Origin: Diphasiastrum complanatum
Taxonomy: Eukaryota; Streptophyta; Lycopodiopsida; Lycopodiales; Lycopodiaceae
Direction: 5' to 3'
Assembly: GCA_029204225.1 (NCBI GenBank)
Contig: CM055095.1
Span: 29,470,414-29,534,413, forward strand
DNA length: 64,000 nt
How positions within the stretch are numbered: position 1 is the first letter of the stretch; every line of letters begins with the position of its first letter. Of the stretch, positions 21,056 to 34,339 are shown piece by piece. The position numbers and the translations under genes are program-made. The notes below the pieces were generated by a model. That model had not been told where the DNA came from. It saw only the letters and a program-made list of their open reading frames with translations, and did not search any database.

Positions 21056-22050
21056 CCTATTTCGAGATGAACAGACCGACAAAGTTGGACAAAATACATG
21101 CATTGGGAGAGCAGCTGGCATGGCAAATTACAGTTTTTGAGAAAACTTCGGAATCAATCAGGAGTTATGTGGCCAGCCCTTGCCAATTGCGGGTCGATCC
21201 CTATTATGTGCCAATGCCGAGAAGGAATAAATGAAAAGATTTGGGATTGGCTATGAACAAAATCACAATCCATATGCCCAATTGGCCAATCATCCATCAG
21301 CCCTAACACTGGACAATATCAGTGGATTTCCACCGGGCTTTTTAAGCGTACTAGTGAGAGTATGTCCACTCTCCAGATCCAACAGTGCGACAATCGACAC
21401 TGTTTGCAAAAGATCTAACTCTGTTGGCATCAGTGGCAACCAGATTGAACGATTGCCTCCCTCCTCTGGCATTCGATCCAAATAAGCGGATGGCCTCAGA
21501 CAATAGAAAAGATCAGTTGTCGGTTGCTCATTTATATTTTCATGCAACAACGATGGGAGGCTCCTGGGAATCTCGCTTCACATCTTGGACGATCTCAAAG
21601 TGGATTGCAGGAGCCCATCGTTGTTTTTTGCCCCATAATTTGGATTTTAATACTGCCCGCCTCGACTTTATAGAATTCAAAGGGCATAGGGCTCTGGGGC
21701 ATTTCAAAAAATTTGGCAGTCCCAAGGGGGTCGGAATCATCAAACATATCCATGAAATACTGCGTGTTTGGTGATATAGCTTCGGTGTGTGGGGGTGAGG
21801 CAGCCTAAGCAGCTGTGATGGGAATGGTAGCCCCAATGGTCACAGACAATCCTTGTGTGGAAGTAGAGATGAGGGAAGCATCAGAGGTGGGGGGAATACG
21901 AAGTTCAGTGCGAACAGCAGCAGGGGGCAGAAGGCGTTGTATGCCTAGTACGACGTTGTGACGCGGAAGGCGAGTCAGAAACGATGATTTCGCTGCGTGG
22001 ACGACGTCGACTATGTGAACTGGAGGCCTGGTGGGATGATTCGGCCGGTT
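21056..22050. other. unexplained segment between two gypsy gag copies
   Basis: GC content rises relative to the flanks. On the minus strand a frame reads SRRRPRSEIIVSDSPSASQ, then after stops TEAISPNTQYFMDMFDDSDP and LGTAKFFEMPQSPMPFEFYK, which looks protein-coding but matches nothing I know. The segment starts and ends inside gypsy M sequence: its right edge (22050) cuts the M2 gag after GKNQ, where M1 continues. It could be a transduced host fragment or a different internal region of the same family. Confidence 0.35.
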
Positions 22051-22052
22051 TT

Positions 22053-22748
22053 CTACTGATTCTTCCCAAGTTTCTCGAACTCATTGAACATCATTTCTGC
22101 AATAGGATTGGCATTCGTTGATGCAATAGTGGTGGATGTCATAGTAGTCTGCCCTGCTGTATAAGACAACATACTGATATTCGACTCATCATCAAAATCT
22201 TCATCCTTCTCCCGAATTGCATCGTCCATAGCATTCTGCAACATTGCGTACTCATTATGGCGTTTCAGCTCACGTCTAATCCATTTAGGTAAACTTGACA
22301 AAAATCACATAATCATGGCATTTTCATTAATCAGCTCAAGTTCGCACTCAGATCTGAGGCGTTTCACCCTTTCAATGTAATCTCGAACCATTTTCCGCTT
22401 TCCCGTTTTAATTTTACTTAAAAGTAGGAATGGGTCTTTCATAAACTTTCACGGTTTGAAATGTGTGATAAGGGCTCTTTTAACAACCTCCCAATCTATA
22501 CGCTCAGTTTCATCTTGATTATAGTACCAATCTTGTGCTGCGCCTGTTAAGGCCATAGGAAACAGCTTAAGTTTATCTTGGAGGAAATTTTCGCCATAGA
22601 CTTCACAAGATTCAGCATAGATCTGAAGAAATCTAACTGGATCTATTAATCCATTGTATTTGGGTAGATCCAAACGAGGTGCTCTTCTAACAATAATAGG
22701 ATTGGCTTCCTGAGGAGCACCTCCCGGAACAGCTCTAGGGGCAGCCAT
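22053..22748 (-). pseudogene. gypsy M2 gag (second copy)
   Basis: Starts MAAPRAVPGGAPQEANPIIV at 22748 and keeps a clean frame through LDLPKYNGLIDPVRFLQIY, FPMALTGAAQDWYYNQDE and LITHFKP. After a shift it reads MSSLPKWIRRELKRHNEYAM and ends at FEKLGKNQ. It is collinear with M1 gag and clearly the same family. It is cut at 22050 and has no protease or RT. Confidence 0.75.
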
Positions 22749-22753
22749 CTTTA

Positions 22754-23907
22754 GAGATTCAAATCAAGCAAACAATGAGATTGGATCTAGATTTTTCAAT
22801 AAAAAACTATCTCAGATCAGATCTGCTAGATCTATTCTACTTTTTAAGAATCTGATTCTATATCGTGAAAAAGATTTCAAAATTCAATCAATCGATACTT
22901 CTCAAAAAATGATAAATTTCTCAGAATCCAAATCAGACTGTATCAGATTTGACCCAAATTTTGACAGAGACTTGATCTGAAAAATCAAAGCCTTAAAATA
23001 GTACTAGCGAAGGTTCACTAGGCGAAGGTTGACTCGGCAAAGGTTCAACAATGCTATTTTGGAAAAAAAAAAAAACTCTCTGATCAATTTTCTGACAATT
23101 TTTTGGGAAATAACCTTCGCCGGACTCTCAGATGCAAGATCTGACACAGATAAATTTTGAATGGGTTCTCATTGTTTTTTAGAAATGAATAATTAGGGAG
23201 GTAGAAATGGACTAATAGGATTTTGAGGCCAACGTCCACCTCTCTACTATAAATAGTGCCAAACTCGAGTTTGAAAATCATGTTCATATCCTCATTTCAA
23301 TACAAGCAGATTGGTTCTCTTATAGAACAGATTTGTGAATGTTCTTGCTCTCTATCTCTTTTCCTCCATCTCTCATGATTTTGTTATATTTGCTAATTGT
23401 TGGATTTGAATGTTATGGGAATTGTTTTTTTGTGAGAGATAAGGAGTAAGTTATCTTCATTGTGGATCGTAGGGTTAATGGTGTACTATTAATGCTTAGG
23501 GTTAATGGATGTTAGAGTTAGATGTGAATCTTTCATTCATGCTGTAAAAGATATGCTATCGCTCTCACGAGATTGAACCTCCACGTGACGACTAACTTCA
23601 TCTCTTTTCCAGCATTGCTTGGATCTACAGATTGAAGGGCGAACATTCCTTCCCAGTCTGATTCAATGTGCATAGGTGTGATTCAGGTCTATCTACTGCC
23701 AGGTCGACGAAGAATAATACAAAAAATAGACGGGTTTTTAGAAGATCAGTTGTCATATTGTCATATTTTTGCCAAAAAAGTCACTTTTTTGCAAAAATAC
23801 CAGTATTACTCTTGATCATAGAAAATCTTGATTTTGACCCTCACAAAACTATAGAAACTGTACTTTTTTGTGTCAGAAACCTTCGCCGGTGTCAAAATAT
23901 CTACCTT
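22754..23907. other. gypsy M2 leader and flanking non-coding DNA
   Basis: 22754-23160 is the M2 leader. The rest has no frame. A plus-strand TATAAATA at 23248-23255 is followed by CT-rich leader-like sequence (CTCTCTATCTCTTTTCCTCC near 23350), so it may include an LTR or promoter on the plus strand. An abrupt change to copia B occurs at about 23908. Confidence 0.35.
23248..23255 (+). promoter_or_regulatory. candidate TATA box
   Basis: TATAAATA in CTACTATAAATAGTGCC, followed within about 100 bp by pyrimidine-rich DNA. The position resembles a retroelement or plant promoter, but no transcript or gene can be tied to it. Confidence 0.25.
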
Positions 23908-24600
23908 CACGTGTGCAATCAGGTTGTCGTTCCGTGACAGAATCAACGTGTCATCTACATAGACACCGACTATGATGATCTTCCCGTATATGACTTTCAC
24001 ATAAATGTTGTAGTCAGTCATTAAAGGTTGGAAGCCTAAGGATCTAAGTGCGTGATCCATCTTCTTCTACCATTGTCTGGAAGACTGTTTCAGTCCATAG
24101 ATGTTTCTATGCATTCTGTAGGCATAGTCGACAAGTGACTCACAGGAAAAGCCTAGTGGCTGGTCCATGTATACCTCTTCTTTCAGCTCCCCATGCAAGA
24201 AGGCTGTCTTCTCGTCTACAATGTGGATTTTTAGATCATAGGCAGTTGTGTATGCAAATAATATGCGTAGAGATGTGTGCTTCACAACAGGAGAGAATGC
24301 CTGTGTATAATCAATGTCATACCTCTGTGAGAAGCCTTTTGCAACTAGTCTGGCTTTGTATCTTAGTACATTGCCATCTAGTCCATACTTATGCTTGTAG
24401 ACCCACTTACACTTGATAGTCTTTCTGTCGGCTGGTAGTGGCTCGAGAGTCCATACCTCGTTTTGCTTCATTATTTTGTCTTCCATGGCCTTGATCCACT
24501 TGTCCTTGTCTGGACTGTTGATGTCTTCTTTGTAAGTTTGTGGTCCATCACTGAATCCACAGAATTCTTCTTGAGTACAAGATGAGCTAACTATCCTTCA
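23908..24600 (-). pseudogene. copia fragment B, reverse transcriptase
   Basis: The minus strand reads SPDKDKWIKAMEDKIMKQNE, VWTLEPLPADRKTIKCKWV, ARLVAKGFSQRYDIDYTQAF, FLHGELKEEVYMDQPLGF, IYGLKQSSRQW and then the catalytic VGVYVDDTLILSRND near 23955. It is the N-terminal two thirds of copia RT. It ends abruptly at about 23908 with unrelated DNA, and no integrase lies upstream. Few stops, so it is younger or shorter-lived as a pseudogene than element A. Confidence 0.8.
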
Positions 24601-24934
24601 AGATAGTTAAGTTAAGTTAAGTTAGGGGACTTGTCTATAAGTAGCCAAGAGACATCATTTTGTGAATCTTTTGGCTCATTTGCAATTAAGACAACTAGGA
24701 GCTCCATCTCCTCTTGCTCCTTTGTGAATGTGAGCCTTGGGATCTTGATCTTGCTAGGTCTCATGTGCTCCATCACATGAATTTATGTACTCCTAACCCT
24801 CTATTATGGAATCCATCTCCTCTTGAGCTTCACTTTGATATGAGCTTTGTGGTAGCTTGTGGTTATTCTTTATCTTTGGTTCTCTTCATCATAGGTGTGG
24901 TGGTTGCCTCCTTGTTCTAGCTTGCTTGGCTTGG
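24601..24934. other. possible LTR fragment between copia B and C
   Basis: Contains a small hairpin AACTATCCTTCAAGATAGTT, four AAGTT units, and a CT-rich stretch with repeated CATCTCCTCTTG (24707, 24869). No frame is recognised. The composition resembles a plant LTR, but TG/CA ends and target duplications were not found. Confidence 0.3.
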
Positions 24935-26660
24935 ATTGAGAGGTATGGCACATGACATTTGATCAAGACAGCTCGAGCAGATCTGGAGAAATTCAAGAAG
25001 AAGCATCATTGCATCTTGGTCGACCAAACGTTTGCAGATCCTCATGGACTCGGACAGTTCCTGAGAGGTATACACCTCAATGATTATGGACTTCATCAGA
25101 AGAACCAGAGAGCCTAGTCGAAGCAATTAACAAGGATGTTGTGAAATGGCAAGAAGCTATGGAAACCGAGTACAACTCACTTTTGACGAACCAAACCTGG
25201 ACACTGGTCGACTTCCCCACTCACAAGAGAGTTATCGACAACAAGTGGATCTTCAAGAAGAAGATCAACTCTGATGGTTCCATTGCTAAATGGAAATCAC
25301 GGCTGGTGGCTAAAGGATTCACTCAAGTCCAAGGAGTGGACTATAAAAAAATTTTCAATCTTGTCGTCAAGATGCAGTCAATCACGACTCTGATTACGTT
25401 AGCAGCCATAGGAGACCTCGGAATACACCAAATGGATGTCAAGGCAACATTTTTCAATGACAACGTCGAAGAGGAGCTGTATACCTTCCAACCGGAAGGA
25501 TTCGAAGTCAAAGGCCAAGAGCACAAAGTGTGCAAGCTACACAAAGCAATCTACGGTCTGAAATAAGCCGCAAGAGCATGGTTCGATAGAATCAACTCTT
25601 ATCTCATTCAATTGGGATTTGCAAACAAGTCAACTGACTGTAATGTTTATTCAAAGCTTATAGGCACCAATTCAGTTCACATAGCTCTTTACGTAGATGA
25701 TGCATTTATTTTGTCTAACGACACTTCTCTTTTGCACACTACCAAGAGTGATCTGTCAAAGGAATTTGACATGACTGATTTAAGAGCTGTCCATTCTTTG
25801 TTAGGAATTCACATTACTAGAAATAGGCTTAAGAAGAAGATCTATCTTAGCCAGTAGGCATTTTAAAAAAGTTCCATATGTTTGATTGCAAACCAGTTGA
25901 TACTCCAATGGATCCAAGTATAGTATTGACTAAACCTACTTGTATTGATTCTGATAGTGAAGTACTCGACATAGCGAAGTACCCTTATCATTCACTAATA
26001 GGATCTTTGATGTATGCAATGTTGTGTACTAGACCAAATTTAGCATACATTGTTAGCATGTTAAGTCAATTCATGTCTAATCCTAGGATCTCTCATTGAA
26101 AAGCATTAAAGAGAGTAATGAGATATATTCAGGGAAGTTTAGATCACATTTTATGTTATAATGGAAATGCAATCGACCCACTCGTCCTGCGAGACTACTC
26201 CGACTCAGATTGGGGAGGAACAGTCTCTACGAGAAAATCTACCTCGGGTTCTGTTTCTATCTGGCAGGGGGACGGATTTTGTGAATAGGAAGCAAAAATC
26301 AGTTGTGTTTTTTTCGACCGAGACAGAGTACATTGTAGCATGTCAAGCTTGAAAAGCTGTATGGATCAGGTTATTACTTCACGATTTACATCACACTCGG
26401 TTCAATGCTACCACCATTCTGTGTGACAACTTGAGTTGTATTTCACTGTCACTGAATCCCAGATTTCATGGCAAATCCAAGCACATAGAAATCCAGTATC
26501 ATTTCATTCGGGAGAAAGTTTTCTTAGGGCAAGTGATCCTTCAATACTGCTCCACAACAAAAATGGTCACAGACATATTCACCAAAGTGCTTTTCAGGAT
26601 CAAGCACCAGAAGTTCTTCAACATGTTGAACCTAACGAAGATACCAAGGCACCAACCGTG
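24935..26660 (+). pseudogene. copia fragment C, RT and RNase H
   Basis: Plus strand: WQEAMETEYNSLLTNQTW, WIFKKKINSDGS, LVAKGFTQVQGVDYKKIF, MDVKATFFNDNVEEELY, then KAIYGLK followed by TAA and AARAWFDRI (the family has KQxARAW, so CAA became TAA). The catalytic block is ALYVDDAFIL (25690-25720). A one-base deletion near 25863 shifts into FDCKPVDTPMDPS and LIGSLMYAMLCTRPNLAYIV. RNase H follows: SDSDWGGTVSTRKSTSGS, TETEYIVACQA and SKHIEIQYHFIREKVF. Gag, protease and most of integrase are absent. Confidence 0.85.
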
Positions 26661-26674
26661 ACCTTAAGGGGGAC
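26661..26674 (+). other. polypurine tract of copia C
   Basis: CTTAAGGGGGAC directly upstream of TGTTGGAAATTAAGCCC, in the correct position between RNase H and 3' LTR. Confidence 0.65.
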
Positions 26675-28184
26675 TGTTGGAAATTAAGCCCACAGTTGTC
26701 TCCTTGGTGAATGACTAATTTCTATTTCATGATTCTTCCTGCATGTTTATTGATCATTGATCTAGGGTCAGGTGAAACCAACTTTGGTCCTACGTCTGCT
26801 CATCTGATACCTGCAGGAATCACAAATTTAGACAACCAATTTATTTGAAGAACATCTACAACGGGCTTCCGGCTGATCTCCAGCAAAGGGTAGCCAATCT
26901 TGTCATAATTTAAAGTTCAGATGTTAAGTTTAATAACTTGAAGTATTGAAGACTTGGCCATCTTCAAGGACTTCCATAAACTAGCATTTAGAACAAGTCT
27001 GCAGAAATACATTACTTTTGCAATAGTCTACAAAAATACTCTAAGTGTCGCGACAGTCTGTAGAAATGAACTATGTTTTCCATAGTGTCGTCTTTCTCGC
27101 ATTTTCCCGAAATGCGAAACTAGCATAGTTTAATAGTTTAAACTATTTTGCAACAATTCAAAAGTATAAATGTTTTTAAAACCTTCAGCCTTTTTGCATT
27201 CTCCTGAAAAATGTGAAGAGAGAGAAAATTCCCGAAGGTCATCTATTTTCATAAGTTAAACTGTCTTAAAGACACCTTTGCCTTTTTGAGAGCACCTTCG
27301 TCTTTTTAAGGGCACCTTCAGCTTTTTTGCAAAATCCCGAAGAGAGAAAAAAAATGTCGAAGGTCATCTATTTTGAACGAGGAACGTTCTCAGCCACTTT
27401 TCGAAATTTGCGAAGTGAAAAAACCACTTCACGTAAAATGCGAAGTGAGAGAATTTGCGATGTCCTCTTCCACGTCAACATTCCCTACGGGTTGACAATA
27501 TACATTATGTATAGTTGTCACAAAAGCCATATACTTTCAAATACAACGGCTTACCTAAGGTGACAAACAATTAATGTAGTTAATACATGGATGTAATCTA
27601 TAAATAGATCATCCCAGCACAGATTATATGAGACGCTCCGTCCATGAGACATATGATTTTGAGCCTCCTAGTTACATTGTCATTCTGGTTGTAACTGTCA
27701 TTGTTGTGCTTCAGTGTAATATAGCAGCAATATGCTTTTCTATCTGTGTATAATGTAGATGAATGCTTATTGTGATTTGAATGCACTCTATCGCTGTTTG
27801 ATCACGCTTGTTTACTCACTTTGATCAGAACACGGACGTCTACGACTCCTCAGTTTCTGATCAGATGATGGCTGTCTTTGACGCCTGAGGAACTCACGAT
27901 ATTATATAGATCTTGCAATCTATTTCAGAACTAAAACTTCATATTGAATCCATTTTTCAGGAATACCACACACAAACCATCTCTAATCTCTTTGGTGGAC
28001 CGTACTCTCGTTTTTGTGAGTATGAACTAATTTTTAAGATCTTGTTGGGCAATTAGAACACTTAAAGTTGTGATTATATTTAGTATAAGCTTTCTATTAG
28101 ACTATTTTTGCATCTAGCAGTTGATTGTAACGGGATAGTTGTTCCGCAATATTCCCGCTCTCTTCTCCGTTCGTGTTCTTCACA
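26675..28184 (+). mobile_element. 3' LTR of copia C
   Basis: Begins TGTTGGAAATTAAGCCC. A plausible end is GTGTTCTTCACA at 28184, giving about 1.5 kb, long for copia but seen in several plant lineages. It contains repeated phrases about CCTTCGCCTTTTTGAG and TGCGAAGTGA (27270-27460). The end is uncertain because no 5' LTR is present for comparison. Confidence 0.5.
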
Positions 28185-28209
28185 CTTTTTTGCCCCATCA
28201 TGATTAAGC

Positions 28210-28227
28210 CTTGTGGCTCTGATACCA
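28210..28227 (-). other. primer binding site of minus-strand element K
   Basis: On the minus strand TGGTATCAGAGCCACAAG follows an LTR end ATTCCATCA plus one base. It marks a 5' LTR reading leftward whose internal region is immediately lost into the LTR of copia C. Confidence 0.65.
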
Positions 28228-28228
28228 C

Positions 28229-28740
28229 TGATGGAATCTAGCAGGCTCTAATGATTTCTTATAAGCTCAGATAGAGCCTATCTATCGGTTAAGGCTATTG
28301 CCTTAGACCACAATCAGTCATCAATGCGTTGACGAGAGAGAGGTATTCACTTCTCACGAGCGAAACTAGCTAGTGCTAGAACTGTCTTTCTTCTTTGATA
28401 CGCACCTCACTGAGTGTCAGGATTCTCTGCATATGTATATGTCTGTCTTTGATCCAATACATATATCATGCTGGATTAGATTACAAGATTGATTAGCTAA
28501 GTTTAGACTAAGCATCTGTTTAAGTACGTTTTCTATTGACGTTGCATGGCGGCGGTGGATCGTGATAGTTTGAAAAACTTCACGTCCGAGTAGCTGAGGT
28601 CCAATCGTTCGTCCATGCCCGATAGCTCGTCCTCACCCTGGCTTGCATATGGATACTCAAAAGTGTTGGCCTGACCCGAAGTTTCAACCTTCTGAGCATG
28701 TGGCAAAAAAGCCGAAAAGCCGAAGGTTGGCCAAAACAAA
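28229..28740 (-). mobile_element. LTR of element K (minus), outer edge unknown
   Basis: The minus-strand LTR ends ...GATTCCATCA at 28229 next to a PBS. Its start lies somewhere between 28740 and 29600 and could not be fixed. The sequence after 28740 shares phrases such as GTGAACTGTGYGACA with the LTR at 42286-43474, suggesting related families. Confidence 0.4.
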
Positions 28741-29600
28741 ATCCTAGGTCATTTTAGACCTAGTGTCGCAAATTTATCAAAATACAAAAAATTTAAAAAA
28801 TGTGAACTGTGCGACAAACAGTTCAAAAATGCAGACTGTGCAAAAACTAGTTAAAATATCCAGCAGTCTAAAAAGACAAGAAAAAATACTAAGGCTTTAA
28901 AGTAGAAACTTAATGTTTCTTCAAACTTCACCCCAAAAAGTGTTAAAATTGGCAAAAGCTAACTTGATCAAATCTTGTAAATACCATAATGACTTGTAAA
29001 TATCATCATTGGACATGTGTGGAGCCTGTTCCCACGTGTGAAATCTATGCCTGAATCATTTAGATGGATCATACAGGTTGTACATCTCATTCAATTTGGG
29101 AACTAGTGGTTAAATTGGCAAAAAACTAGTTTAGTAGTATTATCCCACTTGGCAACATTCTAGTGGTAAAAAATGCTATATCACATGGGTAGGAGTGGTT
29201 TCCCACGTGTGAAATATCATGTAAAAAGTTCAAATCCATTGTATATACAAGTCAAATGTCAAATCTCAAAGATTGTAGGACCTATCTCCTAATTTGTAGG
29301 AATCTTGAAGGTCAACACTAGCCACCAATGATGATGTGGCAAATTAATGGAATCTTAGCCAAAGTGGATATGGATAAGCACTATGACCTATCTCACACGT
29401 GCTGGAAGTGGCTTAGAGAGAGTGTATCTAACATGCTATCAATATTAGGGACCATAGACACAAGCGAAAATAGAAAATTATGTATCACAACATTATCATG
29501 ATCACAATTTGTGTATTCACATTCATTGATTTTTTGTTTGATGTCAACAAATCAAATAATAAAGTATAATTGCACCTGTGAACAATGTGATTTATATTAC
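28741..29600. other. no recognisable gene
   Basis: AT-rich sequence with repeated CCCACGTGTGAAAT phrases (29033, 29200), each with a CACGTG core. It may hold the far end of LTR K and the 3' terminal region of the CACTA element; a CACTATGACC at 29381 is a candidate terminus without proof. Confidence 0.35.
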
Positions 29601-29639
29601 AATAATTTGCAATACATCATATTGTCTCACTTATTCATC

Positions 29640-31112
<1,473 letters not shown>

Positions 31113-31606
31113 CATGCTACCCTCAAGCCTTTCTCTTTGTCTTACGAAGCCTTTTAATGTTTTCATAAATCGCATAAGCTGCACATCCAAAGATCCGAAC
31201 GTGCATCAGATTGGGCTTTCTGCCCCACCATAGTTCGTGTGGTTTCGTGTGAGGAACACCAGATTTGCCAATCCTATTATGGATGTAGGCGGCTGTAGCT
31301 ACTGCTTCAGCCCATAGCACTCTGGTGCTTTCGAATAGGCCATCATACATCTTGCAGCTTCTATGAGGGTCCTATTTTTCCTTTCGACTACACCGTTGTG
31401 TTGTGGTGTATAGGATGTGGTCCTTCTATGAAGGATTCCACGACTGTTGCAGAAGTCAGCGAAGCAATTCGAGATATATTCTTCATCACGATCAGCTCTA
31501 ATCTGTTTGATTTTGCTTCCTATCCCTTTTTCTGCCCAGTTCACATATTCTATGAAGTTGTCGAGTGCTTCCGACTTGTTATATATGAAGTAGATTGTTG
31601 CAAACT
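31113..31606 (-). pseudogene. copia element E integrase fragment
   Basis: The minus strand reads KFATIYFIYNKSEALDNFIE, GSKIKQIRADRDEEYISN (family SDxGGEY), TSYTPQHNGVVERKNRTLIE, then after a shift RVLWAEAVATAAYIHNR and HVRIFGCAAYAIYENIK. This is copia integrase from the second catalytic Asp onward. It starts exactly where the truncated 5' LTR of copia D begins (31607) and stops at a junction with CACTA sequence at about 31113. Confidence 0.75.
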
Positions 31607-32126
31607 TGACGACCAGGTGACGAAACACACTAGAGGAAGACATGAAACAAAAAAAACAATTCGTGCTGCCAACTGGCAGCTCGACGAGCGTCGTGTATTG
31701 TACTTCACGCTCAACTTAAAGAAACAACGATAACAGAGAATAACTAACTAGTTGATTAGCATTAACTTGTCTTGTAATTATCTGATAAACTATCTTTTAA
31801 ACTTCACACAGTGGAGATAAATACGCATTTAGATTAACATGAAAGATAGTTAAGGACAATAGAGAGAACGAAAAAGAATAGAAGAGAGTAGAGCTATGCA
31901 TAAAAGTCTGTCAACAAGCAAAAACACAGCGACTAAGGTGAGTGTCAGGCCGCCAACGAGTGAAACACTGAACAACTCACTGAAAACACAAAAACAGAAA
32001 ATACAATTGCTCTCTTCTCCACCTCATTATTCACGTTGTATTCTTGATTGATTCTATCATGATTTGTGATCTGTAGTCCCTTGCATAGGATCCAGAAAAG
32101 ACAAAATTCCGCACAAAATTTTTACA
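31607..32126 (+). mobile_element. truncated 5' LTR of copia D
   Basis: Aligns with 34449-34973, the corresponding part of the 3' LTR. The first about 109 bp are missing. It ends TTTTTACA and is followed by the PBS. It carries the conserved CACACTAGAGGAAGACA, GCCAACTGGCAGC and AACAACGATAACAGAG blocks. Confidence 0.85.
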
Positions 32127-32140
32127 TGGTATCAGAGCCC
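32127..32140 (+). other. copia D primer binding site
   Basis: TGGTATCAGAGCCC starts directly after the LTR terminus. Confidence 0.8.
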
Positions 32141-32190
32141 AGGTTATTACTACATGATATCCGAACAGTGATTCTCTAAGACAACACAAT

Positions 32191-33017
32191 ATGGCTACAA
32201 TGATCCAGACGAGAATAGCAATCAGTCTTGATGGCGAAAACTACAGAGTATGAAAATTCAAAATCAAAACACTTCTGAAGGATAAAGGCATCTGGTCAGT
32301 GACCGAACTCACAAAGGTGCAGCCTCCAGAGGGAGACCCAAGGAGAGCTGAGTAGATCAGAATAGATGAACATGCAATGGCGATCATCGTTTTGTCTATT
32401 AACGAAGAAATACTCATGCAGATTGAAGATTGTGAGAGCATCCATGAAGCATGAGAAAGACTAAAGCAGGAGTACGAAGTGAGGACTGCCGCTTTGGTAG
32501 TGCATCTTCACAATCAGGTACAATCTATGCAATGGGATGGCAACCAGTTGGATCAGCATGTTGAGAAGATCAGAACGATCTTTGCTCAACTCGCTGCATG
32601 AGGGCAGGAACACCAGGTCCCAGCACCACAATAGCTGATGTACTTCATAAAATCCTTACCTGCATCCTATCAGTCATACTGAGCCTACCAGATATGACAT
32701 TCGAGAGAGCAATCAGTCTTGTTGCTGATGAGAGACTGATGAGGGACGAAGGAGAAGGAAGCAGTGACCAGGAGAAGGCCTTTTCACAAAGGGAAATAAG
32801 AAGAACAAACCCAAACCTAGATTTGACAAGACGAATACAAAGTTTTCGAGCTGAGGCAACGACAACCAACAAACATTCTCCTGTGATCACTGTCACAAGC
32901 CGGGACACGCAGCCAACAAATGCTGGTTTAACCCGACAATACCTTGCATGCACTACAAGAAAAAGAGACACTCTGCATACGATTGCAAATTCAACCTGAA
33001 AAGAAAAAATAAGGCCA
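32191..33017 (+). pseudogene. copia D gag
   Basis: Starts MATMIQTRIAISLDGENY, then FKIKTLLKDKGIWSV, EDCESIHEA and VQSMQWDGNQLDQHVEKI, a DUF4219/UBN2-type copia gag. In-frame stops replace Trp (RV-TGA-KFKIK, HEA-TGA-ERLK) and probably Gln. Toward the end a CCHC-like zinc knuckle is recognisable in shifted frames. The frame runs straight into RT at about 33018; protease and integrase are missing. Confidence 0.7.
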
Positions 33018-34312
33018 CCAATGGTGAAAATGACAAGCATTCGACTGCTCCTTGCATACGCAACTCAATACAATTTGGAAATTCACCAGATTGAAGTAAA
33101 GATAGCCTTTCTCCATGGAGATCTAGAGGAAGAAATCTTCATGAAGCAGCCTGAAGGATTCGAAGACCCCGACAATCGACAATATGTTTGTCGGTTGCAA
33201 CGATGCATTTATGGTCTAAAACAGACATCACGATCTTGGTATAAGAAGATCGATAGTCTTCTGAAGTCTTTAGATTAATTCCTACACAACCAGACTGTAA
33301 TGTCTATATAAAGAAAGTAAGAGTTTTTTTTGTGATTTTGATTATATTTGTAGATGACTCCCTAATGCTAGAAAATTCCTTGATGCTAATCAAGGAAACG
33401 AAGAGTCAAATTTCTAAAACTTATGAAATCCAAGATCTAGGAGAAGCAATAAAATGCCTTGGGCTGGAAATCAGAAGAAATCAAATCAAAAGAGAAATGC
33501 ATGGGTCAGTCAGAGTACGCCCGCAAAAAGTGTTGAAGCAGTACCGAATGATGGACTGTAAAGAAAAAGCCACACCAATGATAGTTGGAGCCAGACTAAC
33601 AAAATAGGATTGCCCAAATACAGATGAGAAAAGATGGAAGGTATATCCTACCAAAACCTGATCGATAGTTTGATGTACCTCACAATCTGTACCAGACCCA
33701 ATTTGGCCTTCTCTGTCTATGCTTTAAGCCAATTCTCTTTGAATCCTAGCATGGCACATTAGCAAATGGCGAAACAAAATCTGCAATATCTGAACCGTAC
33801 CCAAAACATGGAATTAAACTACAAAGCAGACAAAGAAGGCAAAGGATTCGAGTTGCAACACTACAATGATGCAAGTTGGGCGAGCTGCAAAGACGACAAC
33901 AAGTCCGTGACAGGAGGATGTTCGATTGCGTGCGGAGCAGCAGTCAGCTGGACATGCAAGAAACAAACCCTGGTGGCTCAATCCTCATGTGAAGCTAAAT
34001 ATGTCACAGTTTCAAAGATGGCGAACGAGGTAGTATGGCTATAGATGATGTTGGAAGCAGTTGGCATACCACAAAGAGAACCATGCATGATGATGATGGA
34101 TTTTCAAAGTGCCATATATCTATCCCAGGATCCTGTTTTTCATTCAAAGACAAAACATATACCTTTGAAGTACCATCACATTTGAGACTTGATCTCGAAA
34201 GGAGAGCTCAAGATTCAGTACATAAAATCTGAAGACATGATTGCAGATTTGCTCATGAAGCCGCTCGATTAACCACTCTTTGCAAGGCAAAGAAAAACAA
34301 TTGGATTAAATA
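33018..34312 (+). pseudogene. copia D RT and RNase H
   Basis: Begins in mid-RT at PMVKMTSIRLLLAYATQYNL, then HQIEVKIAFLHGDLEEEIF, CIYGLKQTSRSWYKK and a degenerate catalytic block IIFVDDSLML (33335-33365; family YVDD). It continues ALSQFSLNPSMAH-type sequence, NDASWASCKDDNKSVTGG, TLVAQSSCEAKYVT and SKTKHIPLKYHHI. An in-frame TAG/TAA scatter makes it inactive. It ends at the PPT AAGTTCAAGAGGGAG just before the 3' LTR. Confidence 0.8.
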
Positions 34313-34339
34313 TACAAAGTTGAAAAGTTCAAGAGGGAG

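Noticed and set aside
24598-24624. AACTATCCTTCAAGATAGTT hairpin as a transcription terminator
   Set aside because: Seven-bp arms with no U-tract; bacterial-type terminators are not expected in this plant DNA.
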